Source: Dyella telluris (GTDB taxonomy: Bacteria; Pseudomonadota; Gammaproteobacteria; Xanthomonadales; Rhodanobacteraceae). From it: a DNA stretch of 64,000 nucleotides. Positions within the stretch are counted from its first letter, which is position 1, and each line of letters begins with the position of its first letter. Position numbers and translations under genes: made by a program. The notes under the pieces were generated by a model, which was not told the origin of the DNA, made no database searches, and saw only the letters and a program-made list of their open reading frames with translations. This document shows positions 34,858 to 43,892 of this stretch, piece by piece. The DNA lies in contig NZ_CP060412.1 of assembly GCF_014297575.1 (NCBI RefSeq), forward strand, positions 744,001-808,000, read 5' to 3'.

Positions 34858-34900
34858 GCTATCCCCCTAATAACGAATCGTACTCGACGGCCACAGTTGT

Positions 34901-34924
34901 GCCCGCTTCGCGTCGGAAGCGGGC
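34901..34924. repeat. Palindrome copy abutting the stop of the 34925 gene
   Basis: GCCCGCTTCGCGTCGGAAGCGGGC has compensating changes in the stem (GCCC/GGGC in place of GTCC/GGAC), which keep the pairing. It ends at the base before the minus-strand stop codon at 34925. Confidence 0.75.
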
Positions 34925-35200
34925 CTATTGGCCCTTGGCCAGCTTCCGCCAACGTTTCATCTCAGCAAGCTCGTCGTGCGCAATCTTCGGATCAACATGA
35001 CCAAAGGTCACAACCTCGTCACCTGCCGAGAATCGATCTAAGGTCTCGTCGATTCGTTGCCTTATCCAGCCAGATAACGAGCGCCACAGCAGATCCCGCT
35101 GGTTACTTCCCACTAGCGCGTCAATCGATCGAGCGACCGTTTCGCCGTCGATGTACAAACCGAACTCGTACCCCTCCAAGATTTCGTGGGCGATAAGCAT
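34925..35200 (-). CDS. Small hypothetical protein, 91 aa
   Basis: Acidic/basic, soluble: MLIAHEILEGYEFGLYIDGETVARSIDALVGSN ... DETLDRFSAGDEVVTFGHVDPKIAHDELAEMKRWRKLAKGQ. It is mostly helical. No family recognised. The start at 35200 is certain from the perfect ribosome site AAGGAGGAATCG ahead of it; the open frame goes much further. The gene is 65 bases downstream of the GFA gene. Confidence 0.72.
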   Translation of the reverse strand: MLIAHEILEGYEFGLYIDGETVARSIDALVGSNQRDLLWRSLSGWIRQRIDETLDRFSAGDEVVTFGHVDPKIAHDELAEMKRWRKLAKGQ

Positions 35201-35265
35201 CGATTCCTCCTTGCTGGCTCCAATTCCTGCGGCATGTCCGCCCTGGGTCGTCGGCACCAGCGGGT

Positions 35266-35640
35266 TCAAGACCCATCGGCGAGCGGCAATGCCTTGCCGT
35301 CGACGATCGTAATGTCGAGTTCGAGCGCGGCCAGGCCATCCACGCAACCGAGGTTGACTCGATAACGGTCCTTGCCGTCTTCGTCAGCAACGGCACCGTA
35401 TATATAGATGCCGCACGCCTTGCAGGAATAGTGGCGCATGACTTCGTCGTTCCAGAGATACACGGCCAGGTCGCTCTCATCGACGTGCGGCGTGAAGTCG
35501 GCATCCATGATGTAGTCCGGCGACAGCACTGCGCCCCTGCGGATGCACAGCGAGCAGTTACAACGTTTGCCGGAAGTAATCTCGGTGCTGCGGAACGAAA
35601 AGTGCACGCGACTGCAATGGCAGCGAGCGTGATACTCCAT
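35266..35640 (-). CDS. GFA family (glutathione-dependent formaldehyde-activating-like) protein
   Basis: 124 residues with zinc sites: C7-x-C9 in HARCHCSRVHFSF, CNCSLC (27-32), and CKAC in HYSCKACGIYIYG. These are the zinc-binding Cys of the GFA/CENP-V fold. Although the family is named for formaldehyde-glutathione adduct formation, many members lack that activity. GGAGGT is 7 bases before the ATG. It lies in a row of small, unrelated minus-strand genes. Confidence 0.85.
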   Translation of the reverse strand: MEYHARCHCSRVHFSFRSTEITSGKRCNCSLCIRRGAVLSPDYIMDADFTPHVDESDLAVYLWNDEVMRHYSCKACGIYIYGAVADEDGKDRYRVNLGCVDGLAALELDITIVDGKALPLADGS

Positions 35641-35773
35641 GGCCTGACCTCCCAGGGACAATGGCAACTGCGTGGGCGCAAGCGTGGCGGAAACCTCTTG
35701 TAGCACGCAAGCGACAACCAAGATCCTTTCAATCGCCGGGGAGCCATCGCGCTAAAGCCTTAGGTTCTCCATC

Positions 35774-35797
35774 GTCCGCTATGAGTCGAAAGCGGAC
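35774..35797. repeat. Palindrome copy, 3' of the 35814 gene
   Basis: GTCCGCTATGAGTCGAAAGCGGAC, 16 bases beyond the stop of the minus-strand gene 35814-36392. Confidence 0.78.
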
Positions 35798-35813
35798 CTT
35801 GGCGACTTCAGGA

Positions 35814-36392
35814 CTAAAGCAAGCCAGGAATGAGCGCGCTGGTTCGGCCTTTGTATTGGCGATAGACCTCACCAAAGAGTTCGGACAGCCAACGCTCTTC
35901 GAGGCGAAGCTTCCGCCAGAACGATGCAAACACGATGGCAACGGCCACGAGCCCGCGCCAGTCACCCACCAGCACGGCATTGCCAAGGAACAGCAACAGG
36001 AGTCCGGTGTAAATGGGGTGACGAATCAGACCGTATGGACCGCGCGTGATCAACTGATGGTTGTCCTTCAGCTGAACGGTGGCGCTCCAGTTTTCCCCAA
36101 GTAGATGCCGCGACCAGCATGCGATCGCCACGCTCGCGATGCAGAGAAAAAGCCCCATTGACTGGAAGGCGATGGAGTGAGGCACGAATTGCTCTCTGAG
36201 GGGACAGCCTGCAAACCACTCACCCGGGCCCAGCAGCACGAGGGCGAGGATCAATGGTAGCCAGTAAGCCACAAAGCGTTTGCTCAAAGGTTCCATCTGT
36301 ACCGGTGACTTCACGCGACGAGCGCTCCAAAGCCAGTACGCAAGAAGGGTCGACCAAACCAGGTTCAGGGCAGTACCAAATCGGGGGTCCAT
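35814..36392 (-). CDS. Isoprenylcysteine carboxyl methyltransferase / phospholipid methyltransferase family membrane protein
   Basis: 192 residues with about five hydrophobic segments. The C-terminal signature is LITRGPYGLIRHPIYTGLLLLFLGNAV followed by EERWLSELFGEVYRQYKGRTSALIPGLL, which is the SAM-binding pattern RHP-x-Y-x-G ... E-E ... Y-x-x-Y of the ICMT/PEMT-like family. The bacterial substrate is not known. AAAGGA precedes ATG 36392. Confidence 0.85.
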   Translation of the reverse strand: MDPRFGTALNLVWSTLLAYWLWSARRVKSPVQMEPLSKRFVAYWLPLILALVLLGPGEWFAGCPLREQFVPHSIAFQSMGLFLCIASVAIACWSRHLLGENWSATVQLKDNHQLITRGPYGLIRHPIYTGLLLLFLGNAVLVGDWRGLVAVAIVFASFWRKLRLEERWLSELFGEVYRQYKGRTSALIPGLL

Positions 36393-37029
36393 GCGATTCC
36401 TTTCGTTGCAGTTACGTTGGCTGGCTGACGTTGCCGCGCTTCAGCCTCGGCCCGGATACTCGCCGCTAAGTGGCTGCCAGACCAGATGTATAGGGTTGGA
36501 TTGACGCCATCCGGGGACGAGTGGCGCGCTCACGGGGACAAGCGGTGGCTTCAGCACCGCCCACGATCGCACCAGATCAAGGCCGGAGGTCGTGGTTACA
36601 ACGCCAGCGGCACCCAACTGCGAGCCAGCCAGGGGGAGTGTCCGCTTCGGGTCGAAAGCTCACCTGGCGAGCAAGCCAACACTATCGCCGCCGCTCCCTG
36701 GCTTTGCACCTGGCCGACGTGCTGTTCGGGGCCGCTATCGTGCAGAACGCCTGGATTGGACGTCCTGCCGGCCTGCCCTTTGAGCCGCTGTGCGTTCGAC
36801 CCAGGTGCTTACGTTCCTGATGTTCCAGCGGGTCAGATGCGGCCTCCGGTGGCCGACTTACCCCCCACCCGAGCCAGCATCGCCCTGTTACTGTCGCGAT
36901 TTTCCGGAGACAGTGGATCCCGCGCCATCAGCCGTTGTCGGCCCGCGCGAATGCGTGACCAAGCCGTCCTCCAGCAAGGATAAGTCCTGGCGGAACAGCT
37001 GCCATGATGGGATCTGCCGAGGTTTTCAG
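36393..37029. other. Gap upstream of the GH92 gene
   Basis: 637 bases with overlapping short frames of poor composition. A degenerate palindrome copy (GTCCGCTTCGGGTCGAAAGC) is at 36640-36663. The frame of the GH92 gene is open upstream to 36790, but the extension has no protein character. No gene seen. Confidence 0.5.
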
Positions 37030-39324
37030 ATGCTCCATTCGCTAAAGAGACCATCCATGGCCATTCTTGCAGGCGGTGCACTCAGACTCGGCACCGCCAG
37101 ACTCGCGTTGATGCTGGGCATCCTGCCGATATCCGTCATCGCGGCGGCGGCGGCGCCGACGACGCCGATCGACTGGGTCAATCCGTATATCGGTACGGCC
37201 GGAAGTGGGTCCGAATACGGCGGCACCATGCCTCTGGTCACCACGCCGTTCGGCATGACCAACTGGACGGCGCAGACGCGCCAGAATCGGGTCGGGGTGA
37301 GCTCCTACAACTACGCCGACACCCATATCGAAGGCTTCATCGGGACGCACCAGCCGGCGATCTGGATGGGTGACTACGGCTACGTCACCCTGATGCCCGA
37401 GCTCGACGGCGCCAAGTACACGCCGGCTGCACGACGGCTGCGCTTTTCGCGCAAGGATGAAACGGCGTCGCCCGCCGGCTACGCAGTCACCATGCAGGCC
37501 GCTGGTGGCCGTCAGATACGCACCGAGCTCACGGCGACCGATCACTGCGGCTACCTGCGTTTCTGGTTTCCGAAGGCTGGCCAGGCGGGCGTGCTCATCG
37601 AGGCGACGCGGCCGGGCATCCACGGCTACGTCGAGGTCGACCAGGCTCGACACGAGGTTCGCGGCTATAACCCCGATCGGCAGGATGCCGTGCTGGGCCC
37701 GCTGGCGTTGCCCAACTTCAGGGGCTACTTCGTGGTTCGCTTCAGGCAGCCGATGAACACCGCGCACGTGTACATGGATGGCGCGGCCGTCGATGGACGG
37801 CATGATGTCGAAGGCAGCAACGTGGGGGCCTACGTCGGCTTCGACAGCACGGCCGGCGAACCGATCGAAGCCCAGGTGGGCACGTCGTTCATCAGTGTGG
37901 CGCAGGCCGAGGCCAATCTCGATGCCGAACTTCCCGACTGGGGTTTTGAGGCACGCCGCCAAACACTCAAGGACACATGGAACGCCAAACTCGGCCTGGT
38001 GGACATGGATGGTGCCGATACAGACCAGCGCCAGATCTTCTACACGGCGCTCTACCATGCGTTGCTATACCCGCGGCTGTTCTCCGAACACGGTCACTAC
38101 TACAGCGCCTTCGACGATAAGGTGCATGCCGGCGAGTCCTATACCGACTACTCGATCTGGGACACCTTCCGCGCCGAACACAGCCTTCTGACCCTGCTCG
38201 CTCCCGAGCGCATAGACGGCATGATCCAGGCGCTGCTGCAGGATTACCGCGAAGGTGGGTGGATGCCCAAGTGGCCCAACCCCTCGTATACCAACATCAT
38301 GATCGGTACCCACGCCGACTCGCTGGTGGCCGAGGCCATCATCAAGGGCTTCCATGGCTTTGACTGGCAACTTGCCTACGAAGCCGTGCACAAGGATGCG
38401 ACGGTACCGCCTGCAGGCGACGCGACACGGCGCTGGCGCGATCGCGAGCCGCACACACCTTACGAGGCACGCGCAGGCCTGAGCTACGCGCTCAAGCTGG
38501 GCTACATACCGTCCGACAAGGTCGCGGAAGCCGCATCAAGCACGCTGGAAGAGGCGTATGACGACTACGCGGTGGCACGCGTCGCACAAGCCACCGGACA
38601 TGCAGACGACTACGCCTATTTCCTGAAGCGCTCGGCCAACTATCGCCTCCTGTACAACCCTGCCCGCGGCTTCATGCAGGCACGCCGGTCCGATGGGTCA
38701 TGGGCGCAGCCCACCGAGGGCTGGACGGAGGGCGACCAGTGGGTCTATCTGTTCGCGGCCCTGCACGATGCTGCAGGCACCATCGACCTGCTCGGAGGCA
38801 CGGCGGCGGCGGAAGCAAAGCTGGACGCTCACTTCGACGGCGGGCACAACCACCACGACAACGAACCCAGCCATCACTACGGCTATCTCTACGACTTCAC
38901 CGGCTCCCCCTGGAAAACCCAGGCACGCGTGCGCGAGATTGCCGCGAGCGCCTACTCGAATACACCTACCGGCATCCTTGGCAACGAGGACTGCGGCCAG
39001 ATGTCGGCGTGGTACGTATTCGCCGCGATGGGCTTCTACCCGCTCAACCCTGCTTCCGGCGATTACATGATCGGCAGCCCGTTGTTCGGCCGGCTCGCCC
39101 TGCAACTGGCCAATGGCAAACGTTTCGTTGTCACGGCGCGCAACAACTCTGCCACCAACGTGTACATCCAGTCCGCCACGCTCAATGGCAAGCCTCTCGA
39201 CGCGCCCGTGATCAGCTACGGACAGATCATGGCCGGAGGGACACTGGATTTCGTGATGGGGCCGCAACCGTCACGCTGGGCGGCAGCATGGCGGCCCAAA
39301 CCTTTGGCAGCTCTCTACCCATAA
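37030..39324 (+). CDS. GH92 alpha-1,2/1,3-mannosidase, secreted
   Basis: 764 residues. After a leader (MLHSLKRPSM ... LALMLGILPISVIAAAAA) the protein shows GH92 signatures: DWVNPYIGTAGSGSEYGGTMPLVTTPFGM at the start, SIWDTFRAEHSLLTLL, GGWMPKWPNPSYTNIMIGTHADSLVAEA, NEPSHHYGYLYDFTG, and GNEDCGQMSAWYVFAAMGFYPLNP. These are calcium-dependent exo-mannosidases that remove alpha-1,2 or alpha-1,3 mannose from yeast mannan and N-glycans. The ATG at 37030 has GAGG ahead; 37057 is an alternative. The C-terminal half of a second GH92 is at 63433-64000, and GH76 is at 57888. Confidence 0.95.
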   Translation: MLHSLKRPSMAILAGGALRLGTARLALMLGILPISVIAAAAAPTTPIDWVNPYIGTAGSGSEYGGTMPLVTTPFGMTNWTAQTRQNRVGVSSYNYADTHIEGFIGTHQPAIWMGDYGYVTLMPELDGAKYTPAARRLRFSRKDETASPAGYAVTMQAAGGRQIRTELTATDHCGYLRFWFPKAGQAGVLIEATRPGIHGYVEVDQARHEVRGYNPDRQDAVLGPLALPNFRGYFVVRFRQPMNTAHVYMDGAAVDGRHDVEGSNVGAYVGFDSTAGEPIEAQVGTSFISVAQAEANLDAELPDWGFEARRQTLKDTWNAKLGLVDMDGADTDQRQIFYTALYHALLYPRLFSEHGHYYSAFDDKVHAGESYTDYSIWDTFRAEHSLLTLLAPERIDGMIQALLQDYREGGWMPKWPNPSYTNIMIGTHADSLVAEAIIKGFHGFDWQLAYEAVHKDATVPPAGDATRRWRDREPHTPYEARAGLSYALKLGYIPSDKVAEAASSTLEEAYDDYAVARVAQATGHADDYAYFLKRSANYRLLYNPARGFMQARRSDGSWAQPTEGWTEGDQWVYLFAALHDAAGTIDLLGGTAAAEAKLDAHFDGGHNHHDNEPSHHYGYLYDFTGSPWKTQARVREIAASAYSNTPTGILGNEDCGQMSAWYVFAAMGFYPLNPASGDYMIGSPLFGRLALQLANGKRFVVTARNNSATNVYIQSATLNGKPLDAPVISYGQIMAGGTLDFVMGPQPSRWAAAWRPKPLAALYP

Positions 39325-39331
39325 CCGGCCA

Positions 39332-39727
39332 TCAGGCTTCGGAACCCTCAAAGAACTGGTGGGCGGCGGCAGCAAGCGCCGCCAACTGACCGAGCTCGCA
39401 ACCGACTCCGGCCGAAACGCGCCATTCCTCATCGCTGCCGGGAAGCCCACTGAGGGTTACCCTGAAAGTAACAGCCCCGCTGGCGGTGCAGGTGGCGGAG
39501 ATCTCGAATTCGCCTTCAAGAGTCGCCCAGGAGCTCACTCCTTTCCAGGGAAGTCCGTTGGCGCCCAGCTCCTCCATCCATCGCGCGAGCCCTTTGGGAT
39601 CGGCAAAAGCCGAAACCCACTGCGTCGCGGTCACGCCGCGCCCTTGAATCTCGACCATGAATTCGTCACCGCGACGATCGAGGAACCGAACTTCCCTTTC
39701 TGATGAATTTGAGTGAATGACGAACAT
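39332..39727 (-). CDS. DUF6228-like protein, 131 aa
   Basis: MFVIHSNSSEREVRFLDRRGDEFMVEIQGRGVTATQWVSAFADPKGLARWMEELG ... SWATLEGEFEISATCTASGAVTFRVTLSG. It is a beta-rich, probably cytosolic protein of about the length of the DUF6228 family, whose role is unknown. It converges with the GH92 gene (7 bases between stops). Ribosome site unclear. Confidence 0.65.
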   Translation of the reverse strand: MFVIHSNSSEREVRFLDRRGDEFMVEIQGRGVTATQWVSAFADPKGLARWMEELGANGLPWKGVSSWATLEGEFEISATCTASGAVTFRVTLSGLPGSDEEWRVSAGVGCELGQLAALAAAAHQFFEGSEA

Positions 39728-39888
39728 CTAAGCGTTCTCAAAAGTGGTTGGTGGCACCGTACAACAATGTAGCCATGTCTCTGCGTTGGTTCGGAAACAG
39801 CCCCTCATGCGAGGCACAGGGGGGCGGCTTGCTGCGGTTGTGGCGATGGAATCCGGGCTGATCGTGCATCGAACGTCGCCCATTGCCG

Positions 39889-40830
39889 TCAGTGTGAGGA
39901 AACATAGTCCGACGCTGCCTGCTCGGGTGGAACGGCAAAGTTCTCCCGCATGCGTCTTGCTTCCGCAACAGGCGTCCGCCCGAAGGTTCGCTTGAATTCG
40001 CGCGTGAACTGCGACGCACTGGCATAACCCACCGCATATCCGGCAGCCTCCGCCGTCATGCCCTGTCGCACCATCAACAGTCGTGCCTGATGCAGGCGCG
40101 TCGATTTCACATACTGCATGGGCGAGGTCTGGGTGACCGCCTTGAAGTGGCTGTGAAACGAGGGAACGCTCATGCCGGCCGCACGGGCCAGGTCCGCCAG
40201 TTGAAGCGGTTCGGCATAAGCGTCATGGATGCGACGAAGCGCCTTGCCGATTCTCCCGAACTGGCCTTGCATGCCCAGGGCCGAGCGCAGGGCCGCTCCC
40301 TGCGCGCCGGTAAGCACGCGAAAATAGATCTCTCGTAGCAAGCCTGGCCCGAGAATCGCCGCCTCCAACGGTTGATTCATCGCCTCCAGGAATCTCAGCA
40401 CAGAGGCATGGAGTGCCGCATCCATGGGGCTGGACATCATGCTTTTCGCCGCGCCCGACTCGACCTGCGCATCAAGCCGGCCGATCTGGAGCATGAGTTC
40501 GGCAGCGAGCTGGAAGTCCAGATGCATATAGATGGCCAGCAAGGGATGCTCTGGCGTGCCATCCGATTCCATCGTGAAGGGAACGGGCACGGCGACTGCC
40601 AGGTAGTGCTGCTGATCGTAAAGATAGACCTGCTTGCCGAAATAGCCGCGCTTGCGGCCCTGGCACACAATCACGATACCGGGGTCATACAGCACGGGTG
40701 TCCGTGTCAGGGGGCGATCGGATCGCAGGATGCGCACGCCCGGCAACGCAGTGAGGTTGTAGCCCTCGTGAGGCGCGAGCCTCCGCGCGAGGGCGGCTAT
40801 ACGGTCGGCTTTTCTGGCTACAGGCCGCAC
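39889..40830 (-). CDS. AraC-family transcriptional regulator
   Basis: 313 residues. The N-terminal effector domain (about 15-190; GYNLTALPGVRILRSDRPLTRTPVLYDPGIVIVCQGRKRGYFG) is the AraC_N cupin-like arm seen in regulators of stress and detoxification genes. The C-terminal part has two HTH motifs (LQLADLARAAGMSVPSFHSHFKAVTQTSPMQYV and AGYAVGYASASQFTREFKRTFGRTP). The GTG at 40830, with GGAGGGG ahead, is preferred to the TTG 6 codons earlier. It is divergent from the SDR gene with a 124-base gap, the normal layout for a regulator and its target. Confidence 0.9.
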   Translation of the reverse strand: MRPVARKADRIAALARRLAPHEGYNLTALPGVRILRSDRPLTRTPVLYDPGIVIVCQGRKRGYFGKQVYLYDQQHYLAVAVPVPFTMESDGTPEHPLLAIYMHLDFQLAAELMLQIGRLDAQVESGAAKSMMSSPMDAALHASVLRFLEAMNQPLEAAILGPGLLREIYFRVLTGAQGAALRSALGMQGQFGRIGKALRRIHDAYAEPLQLADLARAAGMSVPSFHSHFKAVTQTSPMQYVKSTRLHQARLLMVRQGMTAEAAGYAVGYASASQFTREFKRTFGRTPVAEARRMRENFAVPPEQAASDYVSSH

Positions 40831-40954
40831 GTCGGCACGCCCCTCCAAAGATCACTCGTCATAGAAATAGGCAAGAAAACGGGAATATCAGGCCTCCATA
40901 TCAGAGGTTTCGATGGGTATTGTGCACTCCGCCGCCCTTCTGGAGTAGTCACTC

Positions 40955-41785
40955 ATGAATGCCAAGACCTTGCTGATCACCGGCGTAAGCAGTGGATTCG
41001 GCCGAGCGCTGGCCAAAGAGGCCCTGACAAGAGGTCACCGGGTCATTGGAACCGTGCGAAGCGAACAGGCCGTGCGCGAATTCGAAAGCCTGTCCCCCGG
41101 TACCGCGTGGGCCCGCGTGCTGGATGTCACCCACTTCGATGCGATTGACGGCGTCGTTGCCAGCATCGAAAAGGAGCACGGGCCAGTGGATGTGCTCGTC
41201 AACAACGCCGGATACGGCCATGAGGGCATCCTGGAAGAATCGCCCCTGACCGACATGCAACGACAGTTCGACGTGAATGTGTTCGGCGCCGTCGCCATGA
41301 TGAAGGCCGTGTTGCCGTCCATGCGACGCCGGCACCGGGGGCACATCCTCAACATCACCTCGATGGGCGGGTACATCACCATGCCCGGCATCGCCTACTA
41401 CTGTGGCAGCAAGTTTGCCCTTGAGGGAATCTCGGAAGCGCTGGGCAAGGAAGTCGCACCGCTGGGAATCGTCGTTACCGCAGTGGCACCCGGCTCGTTT
41501 CGCACGGACTGGGCGGGACGCTCCATGGTGCGGACAGCTCGTTCCATTCCTGACTACGACGCCACGTTTGATCCCATACGCGAGGCACGCCAACAGAAGA
41601 GCGGAAAGCAGCTCGGCGATCCCGAAAAGGCGGCACAGGTGATGCTCGACGTGATCGACAGCCCTTCGCCGCCGACACATCTGCTACTTGGCAGCGACGC
41701 GCTTGGCCTGGTTCGTCAGAAGTTGTCCGACATGGCTGCCGAGATCACCCAATGGGAAGCGATCTCGCGGTCGACTGACGGTTGA
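40955..41785 (+). CDS. Short-chain dehydrogenase/reductase
   Basis: 276 residues, classical SDR: TGVSSGFGRA (Gly-rich NAD(P) loop), DVTHFD (acidic residue near adenine), NNAGYGHEGI, ITSMGGYITMPGIAYYCGSKFALEG (Ser, Tyr and Lys), and VAPGSFRTDWAG. The SNP-like 'TGVSSGFG' and 'GSFRTDWAG' match the group of SDRs divergently encoded with AraC regulators. It reduces or oxidises an unknown alcohol/ketone. Good ribosome site GGAG at 10 bases. Confidence 0.92.
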   Translation: MNAKTLLITGVSSGFGRALAKEALTRGHRVIGTVRSEQAVREFESLSPGTAWARVLDVTHFDAIDGVVASIEKEHGPVDVLVNNAGYGHEGILEESPLTDMQRQFDVNVFGAVAMMKAVLPSMRRRHRGHILNITSMGGYITMPGIAYYCGSKFALEGISEALGKEVAPLGIVVTAVAPGSFRTDWAGRSMVRTARSIPDYDATFDPIREARQQKSGKQLGDPEKAAQVMLDVIDSPSPPTHLLLGSDALGLVRQKLSDMAAEITQWEAISRSTDG

Positions 41786-41905
41786 TGCTTTGGGTTGCGC
41801 TATGGCGATGCCGGCTTCCGATCAAAGGCAGACACGGCTTGCATCAGCTTCTTCGCTGGAAGCGGATGCCCCAACCGCCGCTCGTGTCACTCCACGAGCC
41901 TGCGC

Positions 41906-42520
41906 TCACTGGGTACACGGAGCAGAGTCACGCGGCACGCCTTCAGGCCATTCAATCTCACCCTTGTTCTTGCTTTGGACATCGCGAAAGCGACAGGCAA
42001 ACGGCACGAGGCCGATTTCTTTCCGGCGGTCATCCAGATGGGCAGGATCTTCGATCGGCAAGAAGCGAATGACACCGTCATCCTGGCGGTACTGCATGCC
42101 GTAGGTCTGGGGTTGCTTCTGCATGCGCGCGTTTCTGTCGACCAACAGGGCCAGCAACTCACCGTCCGCCTGGTGGATAAGTACCTTCGACTTCATCAGT
42201 CGGGCGGCGAACAGCTGAAAATCCGGATCCATATCGGCGTGCTGCGCGATCAGCCAGGCGGCGTTCGCCGCCGGTTCGCCGACCACCCTTGCCTCTGGCC
42301 AGCCGCAGGCCTTCAAAATCGGTCGAAACCACTGCCGATTCTGCAGGTCAATCTGGAGCGCGATATCGTTCGCTCCTGCTGCATGAACATCGCGCACGAG
42401 CACATCGCGCGCGGCCTGGTCCGCCTCCGCCCTTGCTTCAAGCACCGCCGCAATGGATGGCCAATTGCACTGACTCCCGCTTGACGCAACGAGCAGCGAC
42501 GCAAGAACGATTCCGACCAT
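41906..42520 (-). CDS. DUF6624 domain protein, probably secreted
   Basis: 204 residues. It starts MVGIVLASLLVASSGSQC, a short hydrophobic leader (possible lipoprotein Cys at 18). The rest matches the DUF6624 layout: ADQAARDVLVRDVHAAGANDIALQIDLQNRQWFRPILKACGWPEARVVGEPAANAAWLIAQHADMDPDFQ and DRNARMQKQPQTYGMQYR. The function is unknown. GAGGGA precedes the ATG. Opposite strand to the SDR gene, tail to tail. Confidence 0.75.
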   Translation of the reverse strand: MVGIVLASLLVASSGSQCNWPSIAAVLEARAEADQAARDVLVRDVHAAGANDIALQIDLQNRQWFRPILKACGWPEARVVGEPAANAAWLIAQHADMDPDFQLFAARLMKSKVLIHQADGELLALLVDRNARMQKQPQTYGMQYRQDDGVIRFLPIEDPAHLDDRRKEIGLVPFACRFRDVQSKNKGEIEWPEGVPRDSAPCTQ

Positions 42521-43892
42521 TGCCTATCCCTCGATGTTTGATTCGGCCAGTGCACAGAAACGTCGGCCGGTGATTCAGCCTTCCCGGAACATCAGACCGC
42601 AGTCTCCCCGTCCAATGCAAGGCCGCCCGCGACCTCATTACCTGAGCCGCACCCTGTTTTCGAGCCTGGTGTGGCCCATGATGAGCTTCCCAGATCGCAA
42701 GTTGTGCCCCGTCCGATCTGGTGCACCCACGCGCCGGATCGAAGGCACTGAGGGGAATGAGATCGAAACCTCGACGCCTGCTCTCGACCGCCAGGTTGAA
42801 CAGACCCGGAGCGCGACCAGGCCGTTGCACCCGAAAACGGACCTTTACCCCCAAACATGTCACAGCGAGGCGATGCGTACGTGGCCTGCTCGTGCACGGC
42901 GCACGCTCGGCGCTACGCACTGCTCCGTTCAAGGACGACCGACTTAGTCAGTGGATTGTGCGCCCGTCCCAACGCGGCCTGCGTGGCCCTGTCAACAAAA
43001 CGGCAAGGCCCGCATGGGCACTCCTGCGTTACCACCCCGATTACCAACCGGCCTTGGCGGCCGCCTGAAAGAGACGTCCAAACACCATCCATCCACGATG
43101 GCCAGCCAACCGCACGATGGCGAACCGGTCGAACCGGCACCGGCAGGACCCTGAAATGCCCAGGTGCCGTAAAGCACGCGAAAGCGATTGGGAGCCGGCG
43201 CGCGACCAGCCCATCATGGCCCAGCACTGCCAAGCGGTGTGGTTGTCAGGGGCCGGATGTGCAGTCGACACCGACGCCAGAGCAAGGGACGCCTGCAATG
43301 GGGTGGAGTCCCTATACGGACGTTTGGCCGTGCAATCGTACGCGCCTCGATCAGGGTAGTAGCCCAAAAGGGTGGCAGGTCGTCCACACCAAGTAGGGGT
43401 GCAGCACGCCGAAGCGGCACCTAGGCTACCGCGATGATGCGCATGTTCTCCATGCACCCTGCTGGCCTGACCGGGACCTCCCAGTCACGTCTTCGTCGGA
43501 TGGCCCCGCGTAGCGGTGCCGGGCATCTCTTTTCCCTTTGGACCGCAGCGCTTGCACCACATGGTTCCGGAAGCCAGGCAAGGCTGTTCGGACGCGTTCG
43601 CCTTTTCGGGGCACGCCAGCCAGAAGCGGCTGCAAGTTGTTCCGTGATTGAGGATGGAGGCCAGCGTGAAGTCCCTGCACGTTCGTGGGCGGGACGGGTG
43701 CGAGTAGTCCACCCCGGCCCAACCATGCCAGGGGCGACGTCGCCTGCCGCACGACTGTCAAAGGACGTGACCACGTACACGGACGCTTTTGCAAAACGAT
43801 GGCGCGTAAGGCGTTGCCACGCTGTTTTCGGCCGGCTTGCACCTGGTTTGCACGCCTCCCACATCCCCCTCCTTCTAGCTGGAGACATTCCC
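42521..43892. other. 1.37-kb stretch without a convincing gene
   Basis: All six frames have open stretches but the translated products are Arg/Pro/Ala-rich with no domain signal and mutual overlap, which is typical of non-coding DNA at this GC content. I see no repeat or RNA structure with confidence. It may contain a decayed gene; the frame of the epoxide-hydrolase-like gene is open far upstream without protein character. Confidence 0.5.

Noticed and set aside
41795..42484. 229-codon plus-strand frame
   Set aside because: Overlaps the DUF6624 gene on the opposite strand, which has the better family match and ribosome site.
42438..42932. Candidate minus-strand protein of 164 codons with an 'LSAFDPARG' stretch
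   Set aside because: This phrase recurs wherever the short palindrome family is translated, so it is a repeat artefact and not a gene.
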